NCBI GenBank assembly: GCA_051294375.1
Contig: CM119269.1
Location: 2,410,699-2,474,698, forward strand
Direction: 5' to 3'
DNA from: Paraspadella gotoi
Lineage: Eukaryota > Chaetognatha
Length of the DNA stretch: 64,000 nt
The notes below the pieces were generated by a model that saw only the letters and a program-made list of their open reading frames with translations, had not been told where the DNA came from and made no database searches. This document shows positions 24,812 through 34,190 of this stretch, one piece after another. Both the position numbers and the translations under genes were made by a program. Each line of letters starts with the position of its first letter. The stretch's first letter is position 1.

Positions 24812-25124
24812 AAGGGGAGACGACGTCGTCGTCGTCGTCGTCGTCATCGTCGACGGAAGCGAAGACGTCGCCGACTACATCGGGAGTGGCGAGGACAACT
24901 TCGACACCCGGCGCCGCGAAAACGACAGCTTCGTCGACCTCGCCGGCGACGGGGTCTTCGACGACTAAGACGACGACGACGACGATGAAAGGATGGTCGA
25001 GTACGAAACCCTTGTCAATGGCAGAAGCTCAGCCTCCAAAATCGACGACGATGGCAACGACGATGGCAACGGAGATGGCAACGAATAAATCGACGGAATG
25101 GATTTTCGTGGAAAACGCGTCGAT
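24812..25124 (+). CDS. candidate Ser/Thr-rich N-terminal exon of the receptor
   Basis: Proposed first visible exon. The acceptor is ...TTTCGATACAG (AG at 24,810-24,811) and the donor is GTCGAT then GTAAGG at 25,125. In the frame that reaches the donor it is open throughout and mucin-like: a Ser run from TCG repeats, then many Thr/Ser, then NKSTEWIFVENAS with two N-glycosylation sequons. It ends in phase 2, which fits the next candidate exon (26,679) exactly. Caution: this GTC/GAC-rich DNA is also open in another plus frame (EDVADYIGSGEDNFDTRRR, stop at 24,966) and on the minus strand, both with stronger C-ending codons. The true frame, and even its coding status, is unresolved. No start codon or signal peptide found. 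Confidence 0.25.
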
Positions 25125-25418
25125 GTAAGGAAGGGAAGGGAACGGGTTGGGGACTGGGGACTGGGGAGTGGGGACCGGGGTGATGAGAGCGCTGGTGGGC
25201 GAGGGAGTTCGGGGATCGCGGCGAAAAAAAAAACAACCGGGGGATTTATATTCTGTTTAATTCGTTTAAATGTTTTTAAGACACATTCATGGATCAAGGA
25301 TCAAAGGAAGTGAAGAGGAAAAGTTGAGAGGTCGTGCTGAAGAGACAAGTGTGCGTGAAATTCGGAAGAATATTGGGATGACAGAAGAAGAAGAAAGGAA
25401 GGAAAGGAGGAAACCATT

Positions 25419-25735
25419 GAAAATTGGGATTATTTAAAATGAAGATGAAAATTGGTATGATTTAAAATGAAGATGAAAATTGGGATGATTTAAAATGAAG
25501 ATGAAAATTTGGATGATTTAAAATGAAGATGAAAATTGGGATGATTTAAAATGAAGATGAAAATTGGGATGATTTAAAATGAAGACGAAAATTGGGATGA
25601 TTTAAAATGAAGATGAAAATTGGGATGATTTAAAATGAAGATGAAAGTTGGGATGATTAAAAATGAAGATGAAAATTGGGATGATTTAAAATGAAGATGA
25701 AAATTGGGATAATTAAAAATGAAGATGGAAATTAT
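25419..25735. repeat. 28-bp minisatellite, ~11 units
   Basis: Regular 28-bp period; the unit contains AAAATTGGGATGATTTAAAA followed by TGAAGATG. Most units are identical and a few carry one substitution. It lies in the proposed intron between the two candidate 5' exons. Confidence 0.92.
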
Positions 25736-25739
25736 AAAA

Positions 25740-26000
25740 TTCAGCTCCTTGTATTTCGATCTAATACTTAAGGGACTGGTCTTTTCATAAAAATGAAACA
25801 TTCTTTGAAATATTATACCACTTCCTTGATAGGGAAGCCAGGTACTCCGGGAGTGAATAAACGAGACTGTGAGAGAGTCTTGATTGAAAGCATGCGGGGA
25901 CCTGCTATTTCATTATCTTGTATCTTCATTATCTTAAACCACCAAAGCCTGTCCAAAGTCAGGGGCAAGATAGCTTATTTATTAAACGAATGGCTAATTT
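25740..26000 (-). mobile_element. dispersed repeat, inverted copy in block C
   Basis: Contains GGAAGCCAGGTACTCCGG, GAGTGAATAAACGAG, GGGGACCTGCTATTTCATTA and TAAACCACCAAAGCCTGTCC; reverse complement of the element at 12,330-12,595 and 59,835-60,115. Confidence 0.6.
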
Positions 26001-26678
26001 TTATATTGGTTGTACCAATTTCATGGTAAAGAATAAATTTCGAATGGGTCTAAAATGTGCAAGTTAAAGAGAAATTCTTACATCCATAAAATAAAATGAA
26101 GAATGAACCGAAACTGACAAAGAATCTATTGTAGACTAAGAAAAAAAAAATTAAGAAAGAAAAAATAAACGTCATAAGTGGACGACAAAAATAGGTATAG
26201 AAAGGAAAAAGGAAAAAAAAATGAGAGGAGGGGAAAAAGTTGAAGAGGTCGTCGTATTTATAGCTCGTTCCTGAGTCGGTCTGTCAGTGTTGAGAGGCGG
26301 TCTGTCGGTCTGTCGGTCGGTCGGTCGCTGCCGAGACGAGTGGAACATATCTTTTTTCGTCGCCAACGACCGAGGATTTCAAGTCTCGGGTTCCAACTTT
26401 CTTGCGAAGAAAGAAAAAGAGATTTAAATGGGAGATACTTGAAAAGTAAAGAAAAGGAAAGGAAAGGTAAAATAGGAAAGAGGAAAGAATGAGCGGTCGT
26501 AGGTTGTAACCGATACGGAAATCGCGATCTCTCTCCGGGCTCCAACCCCCCTTGCATCAAAAGAACAAGGAGGGTTGGATATTCATGACATCAAATATGC
26601 AATGTCCTCTCGGCACCGCTACTTTCTCTATTTATTTATGCATAACAAATTTCCCCGAAAATACTCTTTCGTCCTCAG

Positions 26679-26767
26679 TGGCGTAGGAATCGACGACGAC
26701 GACGACGACGACGACGAAATCGTCTCGCCAACGACTCAACTCGACTTTTTAACCAATTTTTCCGCAG
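26679..26767 (+). CDS. candidate receptor exon with eight-Asp run
   Basis: Acceptor TTTCGTCCTCAG (AG at 26,677-26,678) and donor GCAG then GTAAAT (GT at 26,768). Enters in phase 2 and leaves in phase 1, matching both the preceding candidate exon and the following exon at 27,063. Reads GVGI, eight Asp from GAC repeats, then EIVSPTTQLDFLTNFSA. NFS is a potential N-glycosylation site, consistent with an extracellular N-terminus. The inverted copy at 11,570-11,654 has indels that give eight Thr instead, so the base-level sequence is uncertain. The exon borders are better supported than the residues. Confidence 0.42.
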
Positions 26768-26929
26768 GTAAATACAAAGCTTGTTTTTGTTTGTTTACCC
26801 TCGTTTGTTTGTTTGTTTTTTCGACTTTTTTTTTTTTTTTTCGAATCGTTTAGAAATCGAAGGACGGGTTCGCGCGTCGCGAGGGGGAAACGACTTTGAC
26901 GTCAAATGGCGCGAAAAAAACGACTAAGA

Positions 26930-26934
26930 GAGAG

Positions 26935-26991
<57 letters not shown>
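26930..26991. repeat. (GA)n microsatellite
   Basis: GA repeats immediately upstream of the receptor; the far end of inverted block B corresponds to this tract. Confidence 0.95.
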
Positions 26992-26994
<3 letters not shown>

Positions 26995-27062
26995 AGCGAT
27001 CGAGTGCGATAGAGTCAACTTCTCAAATAAAAAAGTCTCGAATATTTTTTTTTTTCGCTCAG

Positions 27063-27137
27063 AATCGAATTCGACGAATTCAACCGAAGTCTCGGAGGAA
27101 ATGGGTTACACTCCGGTTCAACGGGGTCTTATTATAG
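27063..27137 (+). CDS. receptor exon: N-terminal extracellular segment
   Basis: Preceded by a strong polypyrimidine tract and CTCAG (AG at 27,061-27,062); donor ATAG then GTGAGG (GT at 27,138). Enters in phase 1 and leaves in phase 1. Encodes SNSTNSTEVSEEMGYTPVQR and the start of a hydrophobic segment (GLII) that continues into TM1. Two overlapping Asn-x-Thr/Ser sequons (NST, NST) fit a glycosylated extracellular tail. The only in-frame Met (27,101) lies after the sequons, so the true start is probably in an upstream exon. The open frame that continues upstream through GA repeats is rejected because of the acceptor. Confidence 0.65.
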   Translation, partial: NRIRRIQPKSRRKWVTLRFNGVLL

Positions 27138-27399
27138 GTGAGGAAGTGAACTGTAAACATTTTCATTTAATTTAGATCATGTAAACAAATAGTTGACGGG
27201 ACAGGCCCTGCTCGTATAGTGTATTATATATTATATATTGTATAATGTATACAAATACAATTGTTTTCTTGACTCAATTCGTAAAATTGAATAAATATTT
27301 TTTTTCTTGTAATAAAATGAAGTTTTACTAATTAAAATAACTATTGTTAGACGACATCGTCAAACTTTTTTCTCTACCTTTTTTTACTTTAACCTTCAG

Positions 27400-27519
27400 T
27401 GGCGATGGTTGTCCTCTCACTCGTCACGTCCGGAGGCAATCTCTTGGTCATCATCGCCTTCACGAGAGACAAACGATGTCAGACTTACTCCAACTTTTTC
27501 ATCTTCAACCTTTCCATCG
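27400..27519 (+). CDS. receptor exon: TM1 and start of TM2
   Basis: Acceptor TTTAACCTTCAG, donor ATCG then GTGAGA. Forty codons, phase 1 at both ends. Encodes AMVVLSLVTSGGNLLVIIAF with N1.50 in GGNLLV, the first intracellular loop TRDKRCQTYSNFF, and IFNLSI of TM2. The TxxNFFxxNLxI pattern matches aminergic receptors of the histamine H3 type. The split codon at its end plus the next exon gives Ala, so TM2 reads LSIADF with the conserved Asp 2.50. Confidence 0.92.
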
Positions 27520-27524
27520 GTGAG

Positions 27525-27652
27525 AGACGCCGGGGATGAGAGAGATGAGAGACGAGATGAGATGAGAGAGATGAGAGACGAGATGAGATATGAGATGAGA
27601 GATGAGAGACGAGATGAGATGAGAGAGATGAGAGATGCCGGGGATGACGAAG
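27525..27652. repeat. tandem GAGATGAGAGAC-type repeat in intron
   Basis: Begins a few bases after a receptor splice donor and consists of GATGAGAGACGAGATGAGAT-like units. CCGGGGATGA occurs at both ends, suggesting unequal expansion between short direct repeats. Confidence 0.8.
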
Positions 27653-28026
27653 CTCCGGGAAATGTTTAAAAGGAAAGACGGAGGAAAAAAGACTGACTGA
27701 AAAGAAGGAACTTGGGGTTAAAAATGATGTATATATGTATTTGCTAAATGTTGGACTACTATGAAGATCTTAGGCTTAGGCTTTGTTGGGAATTTTAAGC
27801 TTGAGGCTGAAGGTATCGGCGGCACTTATGCCGGCCTTAAAAGTCGTTAAACGAGGGGCAGACTGTACCCTTCCCAAGGTTCCTTTTTAAAAAGGAGAGT
27901 GACACGCCCGTCGTCGTCGTTGTCGTTGTTATCGTCATCGTTTTTCGGTTGTTGTTTTTTGTCGTCGTCGTCCTTTTCGCTTTTAAAACAACGACTACAG
28001 TTCGAACCGTCTTTATCTATTTCCAG

Positions 28027-28155
28027 CCGACTTCATCTGCGGGACGATCGCGATCCCACTGTATTGCCCATCGCTCCTCGCGGAGACTTGGGTCTTGGGT
28101 CGCGAGGCCTGCATGTTCTGGCTCATCGTCGACTACATCATCGGGTCTGTTTCGG
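28027..28155 (+). CDS. receptor exon: TM2 and TM3 start
   Basis: Acceptor CTATTTCCAG, donor TCGG then GTGAGT, 129 bp, phase 1 at both ends. Encodes DFICGTIAIPLYCPSLLAE (TM2), the loop TWVLGREA, then CMFWLIVDYIIGSVS. It contains C3.25, which pairs with the ECL2 cysteine, and D3.32, the amine-binding aspartate. The arrangement LIVDY matches the LVVDY of histamine H3 receptors closely. Confidence 0.95.
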
Positions 28156-28769
28156 GTGAGTCTCTGCAAGGGTAAGGGATGGGAGGAGCGGATGGCGAAA
28201 GATGGTTGATTATTAATGATTATTAATCAATTAATTAATTAATCATTGATTATTTTAACCGAGGAGGAGATTAGTAGAGAAGAGAAGAAAAGAGGAGAGA
28301 AGAAGATTGAATAATAAAAGAAAAAGAGAGGAAAGAAAGAAGAGAAGTGGCGAGGAAGAGAGGAAAGAAAAGGAGAGCCTAGAATCTGGCTGAGAAAAGA
28401 ACAATAAAAGTCGAGTCAACCAATTCAAGCCGAATTTGGAAAATCTCATCGACGCCTTTCGATTCAATTTCATCCCTCGACGCGCGTCCGACGCCTCAGT
28501 CTCCACTCCTCCTTTTATCAAACCCTAAGCTCTTTTCAAGTTGCCAAAAGCCCTCGAGGTTTTATATCTTAAGACGCGCCCCGCCGCCTCCGCCGCCTCC
28601 GCCGCCTCCGCAGCCTCCGGCCACCCCCCCGCCGCCACAATCTCAAACCCGGCACGACGGCACACCATTGCAATGATTGCAACGATGCCGAACTTGCGGC
28701 CGACCGAAACGGCGCTGACGGCACGGAAGGCGTTGAGAACATCACCGGACGTTGAACCCTCGCTGCCTC

Positions 28770-28802
28770 TTTTCTTTTCTTTTCTTTCTTTCTTTCTTTT
28801 CT

Positions 28803-28901
<99 letters not shown>

Positions 28902-28930
28902 CTCACTCACTCACTCACTCACTCACTCGC
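28770..28930. repeat. (CTTT)n followed by (CTCA)n
   Basis: CTTT repeats at 28,776-28,902 run directly into CTCA repeats at 28,902-28,930. Confidence 0.95.
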
Positions 28931-29097
28931 CCAACTCTTAGCTTTTCGTCCGCGACCTAAAGTTTTATGTACAAGTGAGGGGATCTTGAAAGCGGGAGGC
29001 GGTGGGCGTGAATTAAGTAGCGATAGGTTCTTGTCGGAAGGAGAACGAGGTCGAACCAAACCTCGTCCGCGTTGGGGTTCGTGACCCGGAGCATCGT

Positions 29098-29130
29098 GAA
29101 CCTTCGGGAACCTTCGCGAACCTTCGAGAA
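29098..29130. promoter_or_regulatory. heat-shock-element array (seven alternating pentamers)
   Basis: GAA and TTC alternate with perfect 5-bp spacing: GAA at 29,098, TTC 29,103, GAA 29,108, TTC 29,113, GAA 29,118, TTC 29,123 and GAA 29,128. Three or more inverted nGAAn units make a heat-shock factor site; seven is a very strong match to that consensus. It may also be viewed as a 10-bp tandem repeat (GAACCTTCGG-like). It lies in the receptor intron, about 200 bp upstream of a transposase-like open frame. Confidence 0.6.
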
Positions 29131-29323
29131 CCCGGCCGACGCCGAGAAAATGATAGATTCCATCGCGAAAAGTGAAAGTAGAGGCTGGAGTCAACGACCG
29201 GAGGTTTTTTTTTGTTGTTTTTTTTTTGGGGGGGGGGGAGAAATCCAAGTTGTTTCTGTAGCAAAAATGTTGTGTACTTTATCATTACTGTGTACATTGT
29301 AGATAGTACAACGCACATTGTAC

Positions 29324-29737
29324 CTTGTACGTCATTCGCTATTCAGTTCAAATGAGAAGGCCAGGAATAAAGTGGTTTCTGTTTCAGTGCCAGACTGCCA
29401 CGGTTTGAAGGTTTCTGAAAAAAGGTTTCCGCAAGGCTACGACGGCAGCAAAGATTTAGAATTCTGCAAGGCGCTAGAGAAAGGTTCTTTTTAAAACAAA
29501 CTTTGTCACGCTGGTGTAACACCCGAGTTTAAAGAAAATGTAGCTTTCGTAAAAAGAAACAACGGTTTACATTGGTGTTTTCGGAAAGCGACAATGAGGT
29601 CGAATTCCCGCGCAAAGTCGAATAAAGAAGGCAACAAAAGGAAATGGGGAGAAACCGAAACTTGGCTCCGGACGAGGACCGCAAAAGTTATATTGCTTGG
29701 CCCCGTCGTATTTTTAAATGGTTGGGAATTCAGCTGA
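29324..29737 (+). pseudogene. possible Merlin/ISXO2-like transposase relic
   Basis: One plus-strand frame stays open across about 137 codons except for a single TAA at 29,492-29,494, and ends at TGA 29,735. It has balanced amino-acid composition, unlike the low-complexity surroundings. Readable motifs are GLKVSEKRFPQGYDG, LEFCKALEKG, then after the stop LCHAGVTPEF, FVKRNNGLHWCFRKA and KVILLGPVVFLNGW. The order EFC...L, C-H, GLxWxCRK, then a hydrophobic segment ending in W is reminiscent of the N-terminal zinc-binding region of ISXO2/Merlin DDE transposases. No catalytic triad follows, so at best it is a fragment. Alternatively, the acceptor-like GTTTCTGTTTCAG at 29,387 could make 29,388-29,494 an alternative terminal receptor exon; the phase fits and an AATAAA lies near 29,621. 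Confidence 0.3.
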
Positions 29738-29762
29738 GGCAAAGATGGGGTGAGGAGCGATT

Positions 29763-29784
29763 AGGAGAGGGAGAGGGAGAGAGA

Positions 29785-29858
<74 letters not shown>
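29763..29858. repeat. (GA)n microsatellite
   Basis: GA repeats with a GGGAGA-rich start; followed from 29,930 by CTCTCTGTCTCC-type pyrimidine repeats to about 30,065. Confidence 0.95.
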
Positions 29859-30261
29859 AGAGTGAGGAATGCAATCGGAGAAGTTACGCCTGAGCGCCCT
29901 TGACTGTCCTGAAAATCAAGAGAAATTCTCTCTCTAGCTTTTTCTCTCACTAACCCTTTTCCTCTCTCTCTCCCTCTCCATCCCTCTCTGTCTCCCTCTT
30001 CATCCCTCTCTGTCTCCCTCTTCATCCCTCTCTGTCTCTCTCTCCATCTCTCTATCCCTTCTCTGTCTACTTTTTTTGGCTTTCCTCGAACTTGTTTGCC
30101 TTCTTTTTATTTTGTGTTTTGTTCTTCTTTTTTTTCGTTCGCTCTTTAATCCATCTCTCTTTTTTATATCATTTTGTTTTGTTACTTTGAGTTTGTCTCT
30201 TTCTTGCTTTTTTTTGGGTTATTTTTCCCTTTTTTGTTGTCCGTCTCTTTGTTATTCCTCT

Positions 30262-30263
30262 TT

Positions 30264-30356
<93 letters not shown>

Positions 30357-30357
30357 A
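30262..30357. repeat. (CTTT)n microsatellite
   Basis: About 24 CTTT units. Confidence 0.95.
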
Positions 30358-31267
30358 TTTTGAGATCTTACGACTTTCCCGACTTTTCAATGACGTTCGC
30401 CCCTCGACAACGAAAGCCAAGGACGTCGCTTTGCCATGACGCAGAGGGCGCGCGAAGGGCGACAGAGGGCGCGAGAAGAAGATGGAAGAGAAGGCGGTGT
30501 TTTCATCAAATCTGGCGGATGCACACTTTATCGCCTGTGCAGGTGCAGCGTCACTGAAATCCACCTGACTCCAACTCATCAACGGGATTCATTAAACATT
30601 CAGACGAAGTGACGAAGAAGCTCCTTGGAGAAATGATATAAGAGAAGATAAAGAAATGATAAAGAGAAAAAATAAATCATAGAAGAGATGAGGATAGGAA
30701 TCGTCGATGTTTGAAATTCAAAACGACAAAATTGTTTTTCTCTTCCGTTGAAGAAGAGAAAAAAATCCATTTTTTTTTGTCGGATGAGGACCATCGAGTC
30801 GATGAATTCAGAGTCGGTCGACTTTGAAGACCACGAAAGAGAGAGAGAGAGAGATGAGAGAGAGAGGAGGAGAGAGAGAGAGAGAGAGAGAGAAAGACCC
30901 TCCGATTGGGCATCTCACCATGAATCTCCAAGACTCCGCCCCGCAATCTCGACCCCGCTTCCTGCCGCCGCCGCCCGCCGCGCCAATGGCTCCAAAGACG
31001 CCCAACTCTTCCAGAAGGTTTTTTTCCCTCCTTCCGTCCGTTCGAAGGCCGAAGAGAGAAGAGGAAAAAAATCTCATTAGTCAAGGAGAAAATCATGGCT
31101 GGAGGAGTTTGGGGGGGTGGTGGGTGGAGGTGGTGGAGGGGATGTCTCAGGAGACGGCCGCGTGGGGGAGGTGGTTGACGCGTGAAAATGGTGGGTTTAG
31201 CTGAGGAATCGGAGTGGAAAAATGGATGAGGAACGTGGGTGGTGTGGTCAAACGAAAGACGCGGTAA

Positions 31268-31270
31268 AGT

Positions 31271-31336
<66 letters not shown>
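31268..31336. repeat. (CGT)n trinucleotide microsatellite
   Basis: About 23 uninterrupted CGT units; the copy-2 counterpart at 41,143-41,184 is shorter. Confidence 0.95.
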
Positions 31337-31338
<2 letters not shown>

Positions 31339-32585
31339 TTAAACCTCGTCGTTATATCGCCTTTCGAAGATTGACTAATAATTCATTAATAGATAAGTGA
31401 TTTAGAAGCCGAGGAAGAAGCGGCGACTCTCCAGTGATTACGACGCCGAAGGGAGAAGCGAATCGGAAAAGAAAAGAAAAAAAAAACAAATTGTGATTTC
31501 ACCGAGAGAATAAAAAGAAAGAAAACTTGAGCGGAAATGAGAAAATTGTTTTTCTCACCGACGGTTGTCGCTTTGACTCGCGGAAATCTCCGTTGCTTTA
31601 ATCGGTTTCTTTAATCCGAGTAATTATCAAGTGGGGGGGGGAGAGTGGGGGAGAAAATGGGGGGGAAGATTGCAGTAGAAATCTACGATAAAATTAAATT
31701 CAATAGGGGGTTCAAAACTTTAGTCTTTAGTTCGATTTTAATGCTTTTATTGTGGCTATCAAAATTACAATATTAGTACTATATAATGATAAAACATTTT
31801 TTTAATCTATCTTAACTTTTTTTGATGGATTCTGATAGAGTAGAGTAGTTAAATAAAAAATAAAATAAAACTACAACTTTCAAAAATTCTTATTTTTTCT
31901 TGGTCAAAAAAGAAAGAAAAAGTAATAAAATTATCGAAATATATGATGATGATGATGATGATTAATAATACTTTTTACTATACTTTGTGCCGACAACTTT
32001 TTGCAAACTACCTAAATCTTATCTTAAAATTAAAAAAAAGTAGCCTTTCTTATTTATAAATAAATATTAAAAAATTAATATATGGGTTATGGCGTTATAT
32101 TAAAATTTTTGTCTATTCAATTTTTTTCAAAAGTGTAAAAAATTTTCGTTTGAGCTGGTGCTTAATTCAAATTTCTTAACCACCTTACTGAGTTAGTCTA
32201 CTCCTTATGACAGGCTGATGGTGGGAGAGATATAGAGAGAAAAAAAAACTGGAAATACGAATCCCACGCTTTCTTCTTCATCGAGCGATTGGGGAGAACC
32301 CAATCAATCCGAAACTTTATGGGGAGGCATATTGAGCTGTCGAAGCCACAGTGATGTATATTGAGGTATTTTGAGCTGTCGAAGCCACAGTGATGGGGTA
32401 GCGGATGCCGAATGACGACGATGATGACGACGATGACGCCGTTCCGAGCATGGAGCATTAAACGCGAGCGAACTCAGTCGAACGAACGACGGAAGACTGA
32501 TGGCGATAATGGGGCGCGAGGCTCGCGGCTTAACGGATGTCAAAGACTGTCTCGGGAGGGAACTCGAAGAAGGACGAAAAGGACG

Positions 32586-32877
32586 GAGGGAAAGATGAAG
32601 AAAGACGGGGAAATCATGATGGAGAAGAGAAAAATGATGATGGAGAAAGACGGGGAAATAAGGATGGAGAAGAGAAAAATGATGGTGGAGAAAGACGGGG
32701 AAATAAGGATGGAGAAGAGAAAAATGATGATGGAGAAAGACGGGGAAATAAGGATGGAGAAGAGAAAAATGATGATGGAGAAAAGAAAAATGATGATGGA
32801 GAAAGACGGGGAAATCATGATGGAGAAGAGAAAAATAATGATGGAGAAAAGAAAAATGATGATGGAGAAAAAGTAAT
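32586..32877. repeat. 45-bp/21-bp minisatellite, frame-preserving
   Basis: Units built from GATGATGGAGAAAGACGGGG, AAATAAGGATGGAGAAGAG and AAAAAT (45 bp), with shorter 21-bp units near the end. All unit lengths are multiples of three, so long Lys/Glu/Asp/Met-rich frames stay open on the plus strand. It lies inside the receptor intron and is not taken as coding. Copy 2 (42,550-42,830) has it with indels. Confidence 0.88.
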
Positions 32878-33510
32878 TGATGAATGGGAAGAGGGAAGAA
32901 AGATTTAATAAAGAAAATGAAAGCCTAAGAAAATGAGTGCAGATGGATGGAGAGAAGGACTGGCTTGGATTGATGGATCGTAGAACTTTAACGATGAACA
33001 TTGAAATACAAAATTAAATTTAAATTCAAAGTTTAAAAAATATAATCGTATGTAAGTACATACAGTTTTAGCAGTTTAATCGATAACCGCGGTGACAAAG
33101 ATAAAAACGCCGTGTCTGAAGTTCGCATGAATAAAGAAAAAAAGGAACTGATAAAAGCGAAGTCGACGACGACGACGACGACAACAACGACGACCGAGAT
33201 GTAATATTTACGCACCATAAACTGTCCATCTCGGATGATTCAAAAATCACCCGGATGTGAAAGGCTTTAGCAGAACGATGATAGGAAGAGAGGCCGTTGC
33301 ACTCGTAAGACTATCCGCGCCATCAATATACATTAAATGTTACAGCGATCGCTTGACTGACTCGTGCTGGACGCAATTTAAAAGTCACTATTTGTTTAGA
33401 AAATGACGATTAAAGAAGTCTTTTTACCTAATTGACTTTTTAAAGTCGCGTTATTTCATTTTTATTATCGTTTAATGAATAGTACTCTGCTTTCTTCTCT
33501 CTCGTCGCAG

Positions 33511-33678
33511 TGTTCAGCATCACTCTGATCACCCTAGATCGGTATTGGATGGTGACCAAGGCTTTGGAGTACCGATCCCGCAAGATGCACTCCAAGCCGA
33601 TCCTCCTCCTCGTCGCCACGTGGGTCATCGCCTTTCTCATGTGGGCGCCGGCGATAGTGCTGTGGGAGACCGTGACGG
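33511..33678 (+). CDS. receptor exon: TM3 end, DRY motif, TM4
   Basis: Acceptor CTCTCTCGTCGCAG, donor ACGG then GTGAGG, 168 bp, phase 1 at both ends. Encodes VFSITLITLDRYWMVTKALE with the G-protein-coupling DRY motif, the second intracellular loop YRSRKMHSKP, and TM4 ILLLVATWVIAFLMWAPAIV with W4.50, ending LWETVT. The TM4 pattern W-V-x-A-F-L-x-x-(A/G)-P-A-I is shared with histamine H3 receptors. The duplicate at 43,461 carries many indels. Confidence 0.96.
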
Positions 33679-33892
33679 GTGAGGGGGGAAGGGGGAAAAG
33701 AAAGAAAGAAAGAAGGAAAGAAAGAAATAAGTCAAGAAAGAAAGAAAGACCGAAAGAAAGTAAGAAATAAATAAAGAAAGAAAGAAAAAAAGAAAGAAAG
33801 TTCAACAATGGTCATCGGATGAGATAGTTGGCCAGGGATTGCAACATCGTATCAAATCCCAAACGAAGCGGTATCGCGCGACCTTACCTCAG

Positions 33893-34130
33893 CCTCGAAT
33901 CCACGACCAGGCGTTCCCGACTACGAGGCTTGGGAACACTGCGAGCCACCCTTCCGCAATTCTCTCTGGTACCTTCTCTCTCTCGCCTTCTTCGAATTCT
34001 TTCTTCCTCTCTTCTCCGTCATTTGGCTCAACCTTCAAATCTACATGAACATCAAGAAGCGACACAACACGCTCGTCAAGAAGGCGGAACCCTCTTCGCA
34101 GCCGTCGCAGGGAGAGGCCGCCACTAAGAA

Positions 34131-34131
<1 letters not shown>
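33893..34131 (+). CDS. receptor exon: ECL2, TM5, start of ICL3
   Basis: Donor AAGAAG then GTGAGA (GT at 34,132), ending in phase 0. The acceptor chosen is CCTTACCTCAG (AG 33,891-33,892) because it restores the phase-1 junction from the previous exon. Its pyrimidine tract is weak, so the first few residues are less certain. Encodes ECL2 with DYEAWEHCEPPF (the cysteine that pairs with C3.25), then TM5 NSLWYLLSLAFFEFFLPLF and SVIWLNLQIYMNIKKR. Glu 5.46, four residues before P5.50, is the histamine-type residue. NLxIYxNIxxR continues the match to H3 receptors. Confidence 0.9.
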
Positions 34132-34133
<2 letters not shown>

Positions 34134-34185
<52 letters not shown>

Positions 34186-34190
34186 TAGAG
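34134..34190. repeat. (GA)n microsatellite in short intron
   Basis: The 127-bp intron 34,132-34,258 consists largely of GA repeats starting at the donor itself. Confidence 0.95.

Larger units (their letters stand above)
28156..33510 (+). other. receptor intron (5.35 kb)
   Basis: The largest intron splits TM3. It contains GC-rich GCC-repeat sequence (28,570-28,640), long (CTTT)n and (GA)n tracts, a heat-shock-element array, a transposase-like relic, a (CGT)n tract at 31,268-31,336 and a 45-bp minisatellite. 31,340-32,550 is AT-rich without recognisable features. From 31,268 onward the intron is repeated at 41,109 onward. Confidence 0.85.

Noticed and set aside
25419-25735. CRISPR-like array (28-bp repeats)
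   Set aside because: The units are directly adjacent without unique spacers, in an animal genome; it is a minisatellite.
26906-27062. Receptor start at the upstream open frame through the GA repeat
   Set aside because: A strong polypyrimidine tract and CTCAG acceptor at 27,062 show that the exon starts there; the upstream part is Arg/Glu microsatellite translation.
32537-32877. Charged repeat protein gene
   Set aside because: A simple minisatellite with unit length a multiple of three explains the open frame; no promoter or splice evidence.
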